From: Alkalihalobacterium alkalinitrilicum | GTDB lineage: Bacteria > Bacillota > Bacilli > Bacillales > Bacillaceae_F | Reading direction: 5' to 3' | Assembly (NCBI RefSeq): GCF_002019605.1 | Contig: NZ_KV917368.1 | Span: 2,883,517-2,947,516, forward strand | Length of the DNA stretch: 64,000 nt | Shown: positions 7,718 through 16,666 of the stretch, piece by piece | How positions within the stretch are numbered: position 1 is the first letter of the stretch | Layout: the number at the start of each line of letters is the position of its first letter | Translations under genes and position numbers: made by a program | The notes under the pieces: generated by a model | Databases searched by the model: none | What the model saw: only the letters and a program-made list of their open reading frames with translations | Told to the model about the DNA's origin: nothing

Positions 7718-8677
7718 CTATATATCTAATGGTTTTTCATGAAATGAAGGCTTATAAAGGGAACGATTTTCAAGTGCTTGGATACGATCTGAAAATTCTC
7801 CTGGTTGAACTCGTTCAAGTGCTCGATCCATCATATTCATTTTTGCATCAATATTATCAATTTGGTGAAGAATTTCAGCTTCACGAATAAGTGGTGGTTT
7901 CGGACTACCCCATTCTCCTTTTCCATGATGACTAAGAACAAGGTGTTGTAGAACTAATACTTCTTCTCCTTCTATATTCAGCTCTTTAGCCGCTTCACCA
8001 ATTTCATTGACCATGATTGAAATGTGTCCAAGAAGTTTACCTTCAATTGTATACACTGTATCTATCGGCCCAGAAAGTTCCCGAACTTTACCTAAATCAT
8101 GAAGAATAATACCAGCATAGAGTAAATCTGTATCTATACTAGGGTAAAGCGTCGCAATCGATTTAGCTAAATCTAACATTGACACAACGTGATAGGCTAA
8201 ACCAGAAACAAACTCATGATGATTTTTCGTTGCTGCAGGCGATTCAAGGAATGCTTCTTGATGTTTTTTTACCAGATGTCTTGTAATCCTTTGAATGTTT
8301 GCATTCGTCATTTCAAACACATATTGAGTCACTTTCTCTAGCATTTCCTCTGGTGACACTGGAGCAGATCTAATAAAGTCTGCAATTTTCACATTATCCA
8401 TTGCCGTTGTAGGTCGGATACTATTTATCTTTAATTGGTTTCTCCCTCGAAACTCGGAAACTTCTCCAATGACATGAATAATTTCTTTACTAATAAATGT
8501 TGCTTCATCTTCAGGCGAGCAAGACCAAAGCTTGGCCTCAATCTCTCCAGTATTGTCACTTAATATTAACGTTAGAAATGGCTTCCCATTACTAGCCACT
8601 CCTTTTGTAGCTGTTTTAATTAGAAAGTAACTATCTAAAGAATCCCCTGTTCGATAGTGGACAATTCCTTTACCCAT
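7718..8677 (-). CDS. yhaM: 3'-5' exoribonuclease YhaM
   Basis: The 319-residue cytosolic exonuclease degrades RNA, and in some assays ssDNA, from the 3' end with a metal cofactor. An OB-fold nucleic-acid domain covers about residues 12-95. An HD domain follows with H163, the H193-D194 doublet in ILHDLGK, and the SHHG motif (H240, H241). The length equals that of the family. The ribosome site is only GGTGG, so translation may be modest. About 180 nt of AT-rich sequence without recognisable elements separates it from yhaL. Confidence 0.93.
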   Translation of the reverse strand: MGKGIVHYRTGDSLDSYFLIKTATKGVASNGKPFLTLILSDNTGEIEAKLWSCSPEDEATFISKEIIHVIGEVSEFRGRNQLKINSIRPTTAMDNVKIADFIRSAPVSPEEMLEKVTQYVFEMTNANIQRITRHLVKKHQEAFLESPAATKNHHEFVSGLAYHVVSMLDLAKSIATLYPSIDTDLLYAGIILHDLGKVRELSGPIDTVYTIEGKLLGHISIMVNEIGEAAKELNIEGEEVLVLQHLVLSHHGKGEWGSPKPPLIREAEILHQIDNIDAKMNMMDRALERVQPGEFSDRIQALENRSLYKPSFHEKPLDI

Positions 8678-8767
8678 ACTTCCACCACTTTCAACAATTT
8701 TATCTCCTCTAGTATATCACATTGTTCCTTTAAGTTAGATAACGATCATTCGTTAACCAGCTTTCTA

Positions 8768-10150
8768 TTAGTCCTCTTTTTTTACTTTAATTTTTCTTTT
8801 CTTCGTATCTTCATATGGTAGTACAACAAAAAAGCAGACACCTGTCTCTTTATTTTCGACGCCAGGATAGCCACCATGCAGTTCAGCAATTCGCTTTACT
8901 ATGGCTAAACCTAAACCAAACTGTCCTTTATTTCCTTTATGGAATGGCGTAAAAATATTAGGAACATCATTCGCTGGGATCTGTTCACCATCATTTTTAA
9001 CGGTCAATTTAACAGATTGATCCAATTTTTCAGCTTTAATATATATTTTTTCGTTTGCATAACGCAGCGCATTCTCAATGAAATTTTCTAGCAACACTTG
9101 AATCTGTTCCTTATCTCCATTGAACTTAACATCGGCACCCGTAATAATAAAGGCTACATCTTCACGTTGAACACGAAATCGTTCTTCTAAGTGAAACGCA
9201 ATTGCACCAAATATGATTTCTTCACGAATAGGATCTTCATCTTTTAATGCGTCTAGTTTCGTAAAATACAACATATCCTTTACGCGTCGTTCCATTCGAT
9301 CCGCTTCTTCAAGAATGACGTTCATCGTACTTTCCATATTCTCTTTCGGCAAGATACCATCCTTGACGCTTTGAGCATAACTTTTTATAACCATAATTGG
9401 GGTCTTAAGTTCATGCGATGCATGTTGAATAAATGTCTTTTGTGCCCTGTCATAACGCATCAAGTTTTGTCTCATCCGTTCAAACTGATAGGACAACTTT
9501 TGAAAGTCTTTATCTCCATTCCAAATAAACGATTCCTGCCAGTTTCTTTTCGCTATTTGTTCAAAGTGATTACCTAGTACCGTTAAAGGCTGTCTTAAAT
9601 AGTGATTTAAATAAATAGCAGGCAATAAACTTAGTGCACTCGTAAGTAACAAAATATACAGCAGTCTTTCCCATAACCGATTAACCATTCGATCACGGTA
9701 CGTATCCCACATATAAGATATTTGGTACGCTTCCTCATTTGTCGTTTTTATTTTCGTAATAACATAAAATAAAGTTGCTCCGCCGTAAGTTAATTCGTAT
9801 CGACCTCTTGTCGTTTCTTGTGCAAATGCGTTTTCTCCCATTTCTTGGAGTACTTCGTTCGGTACAGAATCTCCTCGACGAGTTCCATATTGATTAATGA
9901 CAAATAAATGTCCAACCGATCGTTCTGCTTCCCGACGTTCAATAAAATCGACTTCCGATTGTGGTGGTGTGAAATACTCACTATACGGATTGGCAAATCG
10001 AGCTTGTTCTTGTTCAATAATTCGATACGTTTCATCAGTAAGTGTTCCTTTAATAGAAATGGGATAAATAATAATAATCGATAGACCTACCAAGACAATT
10101 ATTGAGATAAATGAAAGCCAAATTCTCTGGGTTAAATTTACTCTAATCAT
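8768..10150 (-). CDS. cssS: CssS-like secretion-stress sensor histidine kinase
   Basis: The 460-residue kinase has TM1 (about 10-32), an extracytoplasmic sensor of about 130 residues, and TM2 (about 162-182). A HAMP-like linker, the HisKA box with H246 in ASHELKTP and the HATPase domain (ENFIENALRYA, FGLGLAIVKR) follow. Similarity to B. subtilis CssS includes DETYRIIEQEQ at the start of the sensor and PAIYLNHYLRQPL at the HAMP entry. CssS senses misfolded exported protein and induces HtrA-type proteases. Its ATG overlaps the cssR stop (10147-10150), so the pair is translationally coupled. Confidence 0.82.
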   Translation of the reverse strand: MIRVNLTQRIWLSFISIIVLVGLSIIIIYPISIKGTLTDETYRIIEQEQARFANPYSEYFTPPQSEVDFIERREAERSVGHLFVINQYGTRRGDSVPNEVLQEMGENAFAQETTRGRYELTYGGATLFYVITKIKTTNEEAYQISYMWDTYRDRMVNRLWERLLYILLLTSALSLLPAIYLNHYLRQPLTVLGNHFEQIAKRNWQESFIWNGDKDFQKLSYQFERMRQNLMRYDRAQKTFIQHASHELKTPIMVIKSYAQSVKDGILPKENMESTMNVILEEADRMERRVKDMLYFTKLDALKDEDPIREEIIFGAIAFHLEERFRVQREDVAFIITGADVKFNGDKEQIQVLLENFIENALRYANEKIYIKAEKLDQSVKLTVKNDGEQIPANDVPNIFTPFHKGNKGQFGLGLAIVKRIAELHGGYPGVENKETGVCFFVVLPYEDTKKRKIKVKKED

Positions 10151-10827
10151 GAGGATAAAACACGGTACCCATAACCATATAATGTTTCTAAATGAACACG
10201 AGGCATCTTTTTACGAACGCGTCTTACTACATCATCAACTGCGCGTTCAGATCCATAATAGTTCTCTCCCCATACATACTCAATAATTTCTTCACGTGAA
10301 AAGGCTTTTCCAACTTGACCTGTTAGAAGTAAAATTAGATCCATTTCTTTCGTCGTTAAATCTACTGGATCAGTTGGTCCATGCCTATCGATTACAGTTC
10401 TTCCAACGGGATCGATAAGATAATCATTTAACTCTATTTTCCGTTGTTCAACTTGACCTGTTCCATAAACTCGCGCTAATAATTTTTTTGTTCGAATAAT
10501 TAATTCTTGTGGTAAAAATGGTTTTGCTAAATAATCATCACTACCCATTTCCAGGCCTAATACACGGTCTAAGTCTTGATCACGAGCCGAAATAAAAATA
10601 ACAGGGGTGTCCCCATGCTCTTTAATAGCCTTTAAAACTTGATAACCATCCGTTCCAGGTAACATTATATCAAGTATCCATAAATGTGGCTTCTCTTCTA
10701 TTGCTTGAACCGCATCATCTCCGTTGTTAAAGGTTTTTACAATCCAGCCTTCTTTCTCTAAATAAGCTTTTAATACTTGAGAAAGATTTTCTTCATCCTC
10801 TACTAAATGTACAATATATTGACTCAT
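10147..10827 (-). CDS. cssR: CssR-like response regulator (OmpR family)
   Basis: The 226-residue protein has an N-terminal receiver domain with acidic E10-D11 and phospho-acceptor D53 in ILDIMLPGTDGY, and a C-terminal winged helix (about 130-226). It resembles B. subtilis CssR along its length, including PHLWILDIMLP, ISARD, RVLGLEMGSDDY and KPFLPQELIIR. The partner kinase follows directly. No HtrA-type target gene is in the window. TAGGAGGG precedes the ATG. Confidence 0.85.
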   Translation of the reverse strand: MSQYIVHLVEDEENLSQVLKAYLEKEGWIVKTFNNGDDAVQAIEEKPHLWILDIMLPGTDGYQVLKAIKEHGDTPVIFISARDQDLDRVLGLEMGSDDYLAKPFLPQELIIRTKKLLARVYGTGQVEQRKIELNDYLIDPVGRTVIDRHGPTDPVDLTTKEMDLILLLTGQVGKAFSREEIIEYVWGENYYGSERAVDDVVRRVRKKMPRVHLETLYGYGYRVLSS

Positions 10828-10883
10828 CCTCTAATCCCTCCTAGGATTTACAAGTTGTCCATTATTAAGCTAGCTTTGATATG

Positions 10884-10913
10884 AAAAAATCCCACTATTC
10901 TTAAGTAGGATTT
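10884..10913 (-). terminator. Terminator of the yhaO-yhaN operon
   Basis: On the minus strand a roughly 10-bp stem with one mismatch (10887-10896 with 10904-10913) is followed by TTTTTT. It lies about 80 nt after the yhaN stop and upstream of cssR, insulating the two units. Confidence 0.7.
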
Positions 10914-10994
10914 CCTTGATACCTTTCTAACAGATGTATCACGATAATACATTGATATTTTATCAAATCTATTCTCTTTAATAAAGAAACATGA

Positions 10995-13961
10995 CTACGA
11001 CAATACCATCGTTGCCTCGAGGTCAAAAAGATCTTTGATCTGTTCGTGACAGGTGAAAAATAATACTTGATGCTTCTTTGCGACCTCTTTGATCACCCGA
11101 ATTGCACTTACTTTCCTTCCATCATCAAAATTCACCATAATATCATCTAATATGATTGGCATTGGAGAAGGTGCTTGGTACGCTAACGCAAGTGCAAGTC
11201 GAAGTGATAAATACAATTGTTCACCTGTTCCTTGACTCAACTCATCTGGTGTAAAGCGCATACCGTCAGATCGCTCAACAATAAAAGAACTTTCCGATAC
11301 AGGTGCAAATAAATTAACGTATTCTCGATTGGTCATTATTGAAAATAGTTCTTTCGCTTTTTGAATAACAACAGGCTGCCTTTCTGTTTCGTAGATTGAT
11401 TTCGCTTTATTTAAAATCAAATGACTTATACGGAATGTTGCCCATTCCTTAGCAACTGATTGAAACTCTTCCTTCTTTATTTCATATGTCTGTCTTAATT
11501 GAGAATGGTTATTCCCTGTTTCTAGCTGTTCTATTTCTTGTTCAATCCGCCCAATTTGGTTTTCGAGCAATGACTGTTCTGCTTCTGCTTGCTTTAATTG
11601 CTTAGTTAATGTTTGAAGTTCTTCTTCAATGCTGACGCTAGCCTGATCTAAATAAATTTTTACCTGCTCTTTGGTTAATGGTTCTAGTGTAAATTGTGCT
11701 TGTTGAGAACGGAGGATTAACAACTCCTTTTCAAGTGTTTGCCTTTCAGTTGCTACATCTGCAAAATAGAAAAACTCTTCTTCGTCTTTGGCATGAGCTT
11801 TCAATATCCAATTCGATCGTTCCTCTTGCAAATATTGAATTTTTCTTTTTAGTGTCTCAACTTCCGATGCAACCATCTTTATGTTCTTTTGAACTTCATT
11901 GAACTGAATCTTCTTTTGTTGTTCTCTCTCGACTGTTTCTGTAATTTTATGAACAAGAACAGATAAACTTCCAATCTGATCAATTTTCAGCTTAGCCGCT
12001 AATTGCTGTCCAATCTCATTAATCAGTTCCATTCGTTCATGAATTTCTTCTCGTCTCTTTTTATAGTAATTTTTATTATTCATATTTTGCTTCACTTCAA
12101 CTAAAACATCAAACAATTCTAGTTGATGTTCACAGCTTCCATAATGCACAAACTGGTGTTTATCACACCACAAAACTAATTGATTAACTATAAGTTGGAT
12201 TTCATTTTCACATGTTTCAATTTCTCCTACTAATAAATTATATTCCCTTTCCTCTTGCGTCCACTGTTTATTCCATACTTCTAGCTGATGTTCTGTTGCC
12301 ATATTCTCTTTGAGGTCTCGCTCTATCAAACCTATTTCTCTTTCAAGATCATCTGTTGTTTTTATCCCTTCTAGTTCTTTTTCATATTCTACTAGTTGCT
12401 GGTGGTGTTGCTTATTCTCTCTGCCTTTAGGTCTACCACTCACGTACATCATGATAATTGCAAATACAAACGTAAGTATGGAAGGAATCCACTGTTGTAT
12501 ATACAACAACCACCCACTAATTACGAGTAAAGCGATGGCTATAATTTTAAAAACTCTTGTGTTTCCATAATCGAGTGCGTCTTTTGACTGTCCATTGAGC
12601 CATTGGATTTTTTGTTCAAGTTCTTGTCTTCTAGACCGATCCGCTTTTGCCTGGTCGATTTGTTGTTGTAATTTCAGTTGATATTCACTAGATAAACATT
12701 CTGAAGTTATGTCTTTAAGCGTTTGTTTAGTTTGCTCTAGTTTTAATAATTTAGTTTTAAGCTCAATCTCTATTTGCTCTCTTTCATAGTCTGATTTTCT
12801 TTCTCTTTGAGTTAATTTTTTTAACTCTTCCTTTGCCGTTAAACTCGTTTGTGTTTGTAGGATTAAATCGTCATTCCACTCCTTACCTAACCTTCCTTTT
12901 TGGTCGATTATCAATTGCTCTAGTTTACGTAACTCCAGTTGTAAACTCGTTAATTCCTCTTTTAACCGTTCATATTCATATAACATTTCTTTTATTAATA
13001 CAGCTTGCTCTTTTATTTTTCCAAAATCAGGTCTCAATGTCAGTTCCTTTAACTGTTTCTTTAGCTCTGTCATTTTGACCTCTAAATCATTAAACTGTTC
13101 TTTAAGGGCTCGTTCTTTAGTAATACTATCTTTTACTTGATCAATCCCATGCAATGGAAAATGGTTTACTGACGGAAGTTGCTCTAATTGAGAAAGAACG
13201 CTTTTCTCTTTTCTATATAAAGGGTCCATAAGTATTAGTTTTTCTTGAATTTTCAGTTTATCTTTTAGGCCTGTAACGGTGTTATTCACACCTTGTTGTT
13301 GCTTTCTTAAGTTTATTCGTTGCGATAACAACTCATCATATTGTTTTAGTTGTCCTTCCATTTCCTTTAACTCATATCGAGTGACCTCTAACTGTTGAAG
13401 TTTTTCATTAAGTATTGGTTTTTTCCCACTTGGCTTAAATAGATCCTGTTGCCCTTTTTCTATCTTTTTTTCAAGTTCATTTAATGATCCTTTTCCCCAA
13501 ATACTTGCTCCATGTAAATAGCGGTTCAATTCATCTGTTTTCAGCTGCTCCATTTTTTGAAGGTCACTAGCGCTGAAGGAAAAAACACCTGTAAATAAAC
13601 CTTTATCCATTCCTCCTAACAATTGATTTAATGCCTCTTCTCCCCCTATCGTTCCATCCTCATAATAAATAATTGCTTTTCCACCGTTTTTTCCTTTTTG
13701 TCTTTCAATTGTAATTTCACTTAAACCGTTTATGTCTATAATTATCTGCCCACCATACTTCGTTCCTTGCTTCGGTTCATAGTGTGCACCAGCTTGAGCT
13801 CTTGTTGGAAATCCAAATAGGATCGTAGTAATAAACGTTTTTATTGTTGACTTTCCTTTTTCATTCTCACCAAAAATAACTTGTAAATTTGAAGAGAGGA
13901 GGTCAATTTGAATATCGTAAAATTTTCCGAAACCATAAATATGTAGTTTTTTTATATTCAA
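10995..13961 (-). CDS. yhaN: YhaN, SbcC/Rad50-like ATPase with membrane segments
   Basis: This SMC-type ATPase of about 988 residues pairs with the nuclease YhaO. Walker A GENEKGKST lies near residues 31-39. Long coiled coils follow, interrupted mid-protein by two hydrophobic helices (FKIIAIALLVISGWLLYI and SILTFVFAIIMMYV). The C-terminal half carries the signature LSQGTGEQLYLSLR and Walker B PIILDDIMVNFDD. The start is taken as TTG 13961, whose TTGA overlaps the yhaO stop and which lies 8 nt after AAAGGAG; GTG 13970 abuts the ribosome site. A DNA-processing role is inferred from family resemblance. Confidence 0.9.
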   Translation of the reverse strand: MNIKKLHIYGFGKFYDIQIDLLSSNLQVIFGENEKGKSTIKTFITTILFGFPTRAQAGAHYEPKQGTKYGGQIIIDINGLSEITIERQKGKNGGKAIIYYEDGTIGGEEALNQLLGGMDKGLFTGVFSFSASDLQKMEQLKTDELNRYLHGASIWGKGSLNELEKKIEKGQQDLFKPSGKKPILNEKLQQLEVTRYELKEMEGQLKQYDELLSQRINLRKQQQGVNNTVTGLKDKLKIQEKLILMDPLYRKEKSVLSQLEQLPSVNHFPLHGIDQVKDSITKERALKEQFNDLEVKMTELKKQLKELTLRPDFGKIKEQAVLIKEMLYEYERLKEELTSLQLELRKLEQLIIDQKGRLGKEWNDDLILQTQTSLTAKEELKKLTQRERKSDYEREQIEIELKTKLLKLEQTKQTLKDITSECLSSEYQLKLQQQIDQAKADRSRRQELEQKIQWLNGQSKDALDYGNTRVFKIIAIALLVISGWLLYIQQWIPSILTFVFAIIMMYVSGRPKGRENKQHHQQLVEYEKELEGIKTTDDLEREIGLIERDLKENMATEHQLEVWNKQWTQEEREYNLLVGEIETCENEIQLIVNQLVLWCDKHQFVHYGSCEHQLELFDVLVEVKQNMNNKNYYKKRREEIHERMELINEIGQQLAAKLKIDQIGSLSVLVHKITETVEREQQKKIQFNEVQKNIKMVASEVETLKRKIQYLQEERSNWILKAHAKDEEEFFYFADVATERQTLEKELLILRSQQAQFTLEPLTKEQVKIYLDQASVSIEEELQTLTKQLKQAEAEQSLLENQIGRIEQEIEQLETGNNHSQLRQTYEIKKEEFQSVAKEWATFRISHLILNKAKSIYETERQPVVIQKAKELFSIMTNREYVNLFAPVSESSFIVERSDGMRFTPDELSQGTGEQLYLSLRLALALAYQAPSPMPIILDDIMVNFDDGRKVSAIRVIKEVAKKHQVLFFTCHEQIKDLFDLEATMVLS

Positions 13962-15202
13962 GAACCCCACTCCTTTAACAATTCTTTTAAGATCAAATCT
14001 CTTCCGTCTTGAAGTAGTTTTTCATACTCATCATCATTCAATGGCTGTAAAAATTGCTTAGCTTTGCGATGTCCATATAATTCCTTTAAGACCTCTTTTA
14101 TATCTTCTGGAGAACTTTCGGCCAAGTGTTCAGTCACTCTTGTAATATCACCTAAGAAGTCTTCCTGCTGTAATAATTGCTGTATATCCCATTTCTTTTT
14201 TGTGTTATTTTCATATGAACTAATCCAAACGAACGTATTATTATAACCTTGATCGCTATTAACGTGTTCAATCCACTCATCCATTTGGACTTTTTCTTCT
14301 AATACTTCTGCAGCTGGTCCTTCACCAGAAAAATTCAGATGTAACATGTAGCTACCGTTTTTCATTCGTATTTCGTCGATGCGTTGGTCACAATATGTAA
14401 AAAACTGTTCTGCTGATGTAATTTTATTAATAGAAAGTTCAATTGTTTCCCAAATTAACGGTGCTGTCTCAATAAATTCGGTAGAAACTTCTTTTGTATC
14501 ATTTAATTCAACTAGCAAACACCCTTTTTTTCCTGTTTCTTTTCGATGTCTGCCTAGAATATTTCCAGAATAAAAAATGGTTGGTTTCAGTTTAGTCAAC
14601 TTGTGAATATGTCCTAATGCCCAATAATCAAACTCTTTTTCTTCCAACTCCGACCAATGAAACGGTGCATATGGATTGTGACCTGTAATGTTCTGTTCTT
14701 GGCCATGAAGCAATCCAATATGATAGTCTGCTCCATCGACTTTTTTATAATGATCGATTTTTCGTTCTAATACTTCTCTTTCCTGATAACTAAATCCGTA
14801 TAAATGAACTGAAGTTCCGTTACGATTCACCCATCGCTTACACTCCAATTCATTTGAAAAAACGTGGACGTTTTTCGGCCAAGTAATAGTCACCCAATCC
14901 CCACTAAGGTGATCATGATTCCCGTGAATGATAAACACAGGGATATCTCGTTGATCAAGTCGAGCAAATTCTTTTCGTAAAAAAAGTTGAGCTTTGAGAC
15001 TTCGGTTTTCATTATCATACAAATCCCCAGAAATAATAATAAAATCAACGTTATGTTCCAAAGCTATATCAATCATTTTTCGAAATGAGTTGAAAGAACT
15101 TTCATGTATTTGTTTTAATAACGACTCAGGCAAATGAGCCAAGCCTTTAAATGGACTATCTAGATGTAAATCTGCAGTATGAATAAAAAGCAAGGGTTTC
15201 AT
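13958..15202 (-). CDS. yhaO: YhaO, SbcD/Mre11-like metallophosphoesterase
   Basis: The 414-residue calcineurin-like nuclease has all metal-binding motifs in order: HTADLHLD (about 8-15), SGDLYD (about 59-64), GNHDH (about 95-99), LHGQ and GHIH (about 195-198). The C-terminal 170 residues form the capping and ATPase-contact region. It forms a two-gene operon with yhaN by a TTGA stop/start overlap, the arrangement of sbcD-sbcC and of B. subtilis yhaO-yhaN. Proposed activity: Mn-dependent DNA end processing. Confidence 0.9.
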   Translation of the reverse strand: MKPLLFIHTADLHLDSPFKGLAHLPESLLKQIHESSFNSFRKMIDIALEHNVDFIIISGDLYDNENRSLKAQLFLRKEFARLDQRDIPVFIIHGNHDHLSGDWVTITWPKNVHVFSNELECKRWVNRNGTSVHLYGFSYQEREVLERKIDHYKKVDGADYHIGLLHGQEQNITGHNPYAPFHWSELEEKEFDYWALGHIHKLTKLKPTIFYSGNILGRHRKETGKKGCLLVELNDTKEVSTEFIETAPLIWETIELSINKITSAEQFFTYCDQRIDEIRMKNGSYMLHLNFSGEGPAAEVLEEKVQMDEWIEHVNSDQGYNNTFVWISSYENNTKKKWDIQQLLQQEDFLGDITRVTEHLAESSPEDIKEVLKELYGHRKAKQFLQPLNDDEYEKLLQDGRDLILKELLKEWGS

Positions 15203-15337
15203 CCTCTCACCACCTATTACAAATAATGGTTAACATATTAATTATAACAAAAAGTGAACATGTGTTCTATCCATTATTATAAAAGATATACTATTAATAT
15301 GAAATGACGATCAATTTTTAATATTTCTCCAATAAAA

Positions 15338-15452
15338 ACACCCCAATTTTTAAATGATGTCTAACAATTGGAGTGCATGTATTGTTTATTATTCAAAGTG
15401 ACGTTCTCCCTCTCATTAACCTTTTCATCGAATTCAGTTATTGGGAGAACGT
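15338..15452 (-). promoter_or_regulatory. Two inverted repeats in the yhaO-yidC intergenic space
   Basis: The 300-nt gap between yhaO and yidC holds two extra hairpins. One (15338-15348 with 15366-15376, one mismatch) has TTTTTA behind it on the minus strand and may be a backup terminator. The other is a perfect 10-bp repeat ACGTTCTCCC/GGGAGAACGT (15401-15410, 15443-15452) with a 32-nt loop and no T-run, so an operator or structured 3' end is possible. The yhaO promoter should also lie here but is not clear. Confidence 0.45.
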
Positions 15453-15462
15453 TTACAAAACA

Positions 15463-15494
15463 AAAGAGGATGACGTTTTCATGTCACCCTCTTT
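15463..15494 (-). terminator. Rho-independent terminator of yidC
   Basis: A 12-bp stem (15463-15474 with 15483-15494, one mismatch), 8-nt loop, then TTTTGTTTTGT on the minus strand. Confidence 0.85.
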
Positions 15495-15502
15495 CATTTA
15501 CT

Positions 15503-16261
15503 TTATGCTTTTAATTCGATTGACTTTTCTTTTCCGTATATAAAATAACTTTGTACAATCATAAAGACATTACCAACAACCCAATATAACGATAAAGCTG
15601 ATGGCATAGCAATTGCAGCCATTAAAATCATGGCAGGCATTATATAAATTGTGACTTGCATATTCTCTGGCAAATTACGCATCGTTAATTTACCTTGTAT
15701 CCAAGTAGTAAGGGCCGCAACAATCGGTAAGATATAAAGCGGGTCTGGACTACCAAGGTTAAACCATAAAAATGTATGTTTTGAAATTTCTTCTGTTCTC
15801 ATGATGGCAAAGTAAAAGGCCATCAATACTGGCATTTGGATAAAGAGTGGCAAACATCCTGCCATAGGATTAACACCGTATTTCTTATAAACACTTAACA
15901 TTTCCTTTTGAAACTTTTGTTGTTCTTTTGGATCCTTCATATTATAGCTACTTTTCAATGCGTCCATTTCAGGTTTAATGACTTGCATCGCTTTACTACT
16001 TCGACTTTGTTTTATCGTTAATGGTAAAATACTTAACCGAATAAAGAGTGTAACAAAAATAATGGATAGTCCGAAACTGCCATTAAATAAAGTCGCAACA
16101 AAGGTAATTAACCACGATAATGGATACACGAAATAATGATTCCATATTCCTGTAGATTCAACTGTGATTGGTTGCGTTGTCTGTGCTCCACAACTAGAAA
16201 GTAGCAACGCACACCCAATTACTAACAGGATGATACTATATTTATACATGATTGTTTTCAA
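15503..16261 (-). CDS. yidC: YidC/Oxa1-type membrane insertase (YqjG/YidC2-like)
   Basis: The 252-residue insertase places membrane proteins in the bilayer alone or with Sec. It has a lipoprotein signal peptide (lipobox LSSC near residue 24) and five membrane segments. A cytosolic hairpin carries [20 protein letters not shown], and the catalytic-groove arginine lies in [13 protein letters not shown] 16261 follows AAGGAGGG at 6 nt; the in-frame ATG is 12 nt further on, too far from that site. Its ribosome site is sequestered by a hairpin with the end of the upstream small gene, as for B. subtilis mifM-yqjG. It is therefore probably the inducible backup insertase. Confidence 0.9.
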   Translation of the reverse strand: MKTIMYKYSIILLVIGCALLLSSCGAQTTQPITVESTGIWNHYFVYPLSWLITFVATLFNGSFGLSIIFVTLFIRLSILPLTIKQSRSSKAMQVIKPEMDALKSSYNMKDPKEQQKFQKEMLSVYKKYGVNPMAGCLPLFIQMPVLMAFYFAIMRTEEISKHTFLWFNLGSPDPLYILPIVAALTTWIQGKLTMRNLPENMQVTIYIMPAMILMAAIAMPSALSLYWVVGNVFMIVQSYFIYGKEKSIELKA

Positions 16262-16267
16262 TGAACA

Positions 16268-16309
16268 CCCTCCTTATTATTGAACGTATTAGATCAATAA
16301 TAAGAAAGA
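16268..16309 (-). promoter_or_regulatory. RNA hairpin sequestering the yidC Shine-Dalgarno sequence
   Basis: On the mRNA the end of the upstream reading frame, CUUAUUAUUGA (16294-16304), pairs perfectly over 11 bp with UCAAUAAUAAG (16273-16283), loop 10 nt. The stem extends with U-A, C-G and G-U pairs (to about 16309), so the whole AAGGAGGG (16268-16275) is paired. The left arm is the last four sense codons of the 93-codon gene. A ribosome held a few codons before the stop would open the stem and expose the yidC ribosome site. Confidence 0.75.
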
Positions 16310-16570
16310 GGCTGCCTCATCATCGCACTTTGAATTCCTATCACGAAAGTTCGGTATGTTTCTCTTAATAAAAATAAATGATTGGACGATGAGAAATGGT
16401 GAAAAAAAGTTGATCTTGTTTACATCTGGATCATGTTCGTTACCATAATACTTTTGCTGAAACTGCAAATACACTATTTTTTTCGATAATGCTGCTGTTA
16501 TATAAACCATCGAAAGTCCAAGTAATAACCAAAGAATTGGTATATCAAACGTTATTTCAAACACTCCCAT
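16289..16570 (-). CDS. mifM: MifM-like translation-arrest leader peptide (membrane-insertion monitor)
   Basis: The 93-residue product has one N-terminal membrane helix (about residues 9-30), a polar middle and a C-terminal stretch FRDRNSKCDDEAAS (75-88), followed by FLLLI. B. subtilis MifM (95 residues) is an N-terminally anchored peptide upstream of yqjG. As I recall it, its arrest region contains FRMNS and DEEDAGS; the order FR-NS-DE-A-S recurs here. In that system MifM stalls the ribosome when YidC activity is low, unfolding the hairpin over the yqjG ribosome site. All three elements (anchored peptide, acidic C-terminal motif, hairpin) are present here. AAAGGAGG stands before the ATG. Arrest itself is inferred. 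Confidence 0.7.
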   Translation of the reverse strand: MGVFEITFDIPILWLLLGLSMVYITAALSKKIVYLQFQQKYYGNEHDPDVNKINFFSPFLIVQSFIFIKRNIPNFRDRNSKCDDEAASFLLLI

Positions 16571-16600
16571 CGCCTCCTTTCACTCTAGTTATATTGTAAA

Positions 16601-16628
16601 ATTATAGCACTTAATGATTTAACTTCAA
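16601..16628 (-). promoter_or_regulatory. Predicted sigma-A promoter of mifM-yidC
   Basis: TTGAAG (16623-16628), 16-nt spacer, TATAAT (16601-16606) on the minus strand, 31 nt before the mifM start. Confidence 0.6.
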
Positions 16629-16666
16629 AATTGTAAGTTGTAATTTAAATGGCTAAACAAACTATT

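Noticed and set aside
10900-10990. CssR-binding site or clear cssR promoter
   Set aside because: AT-rich sequence offers several weak -10/-35 pairs and no convincing repeat; I could not support a specific call.
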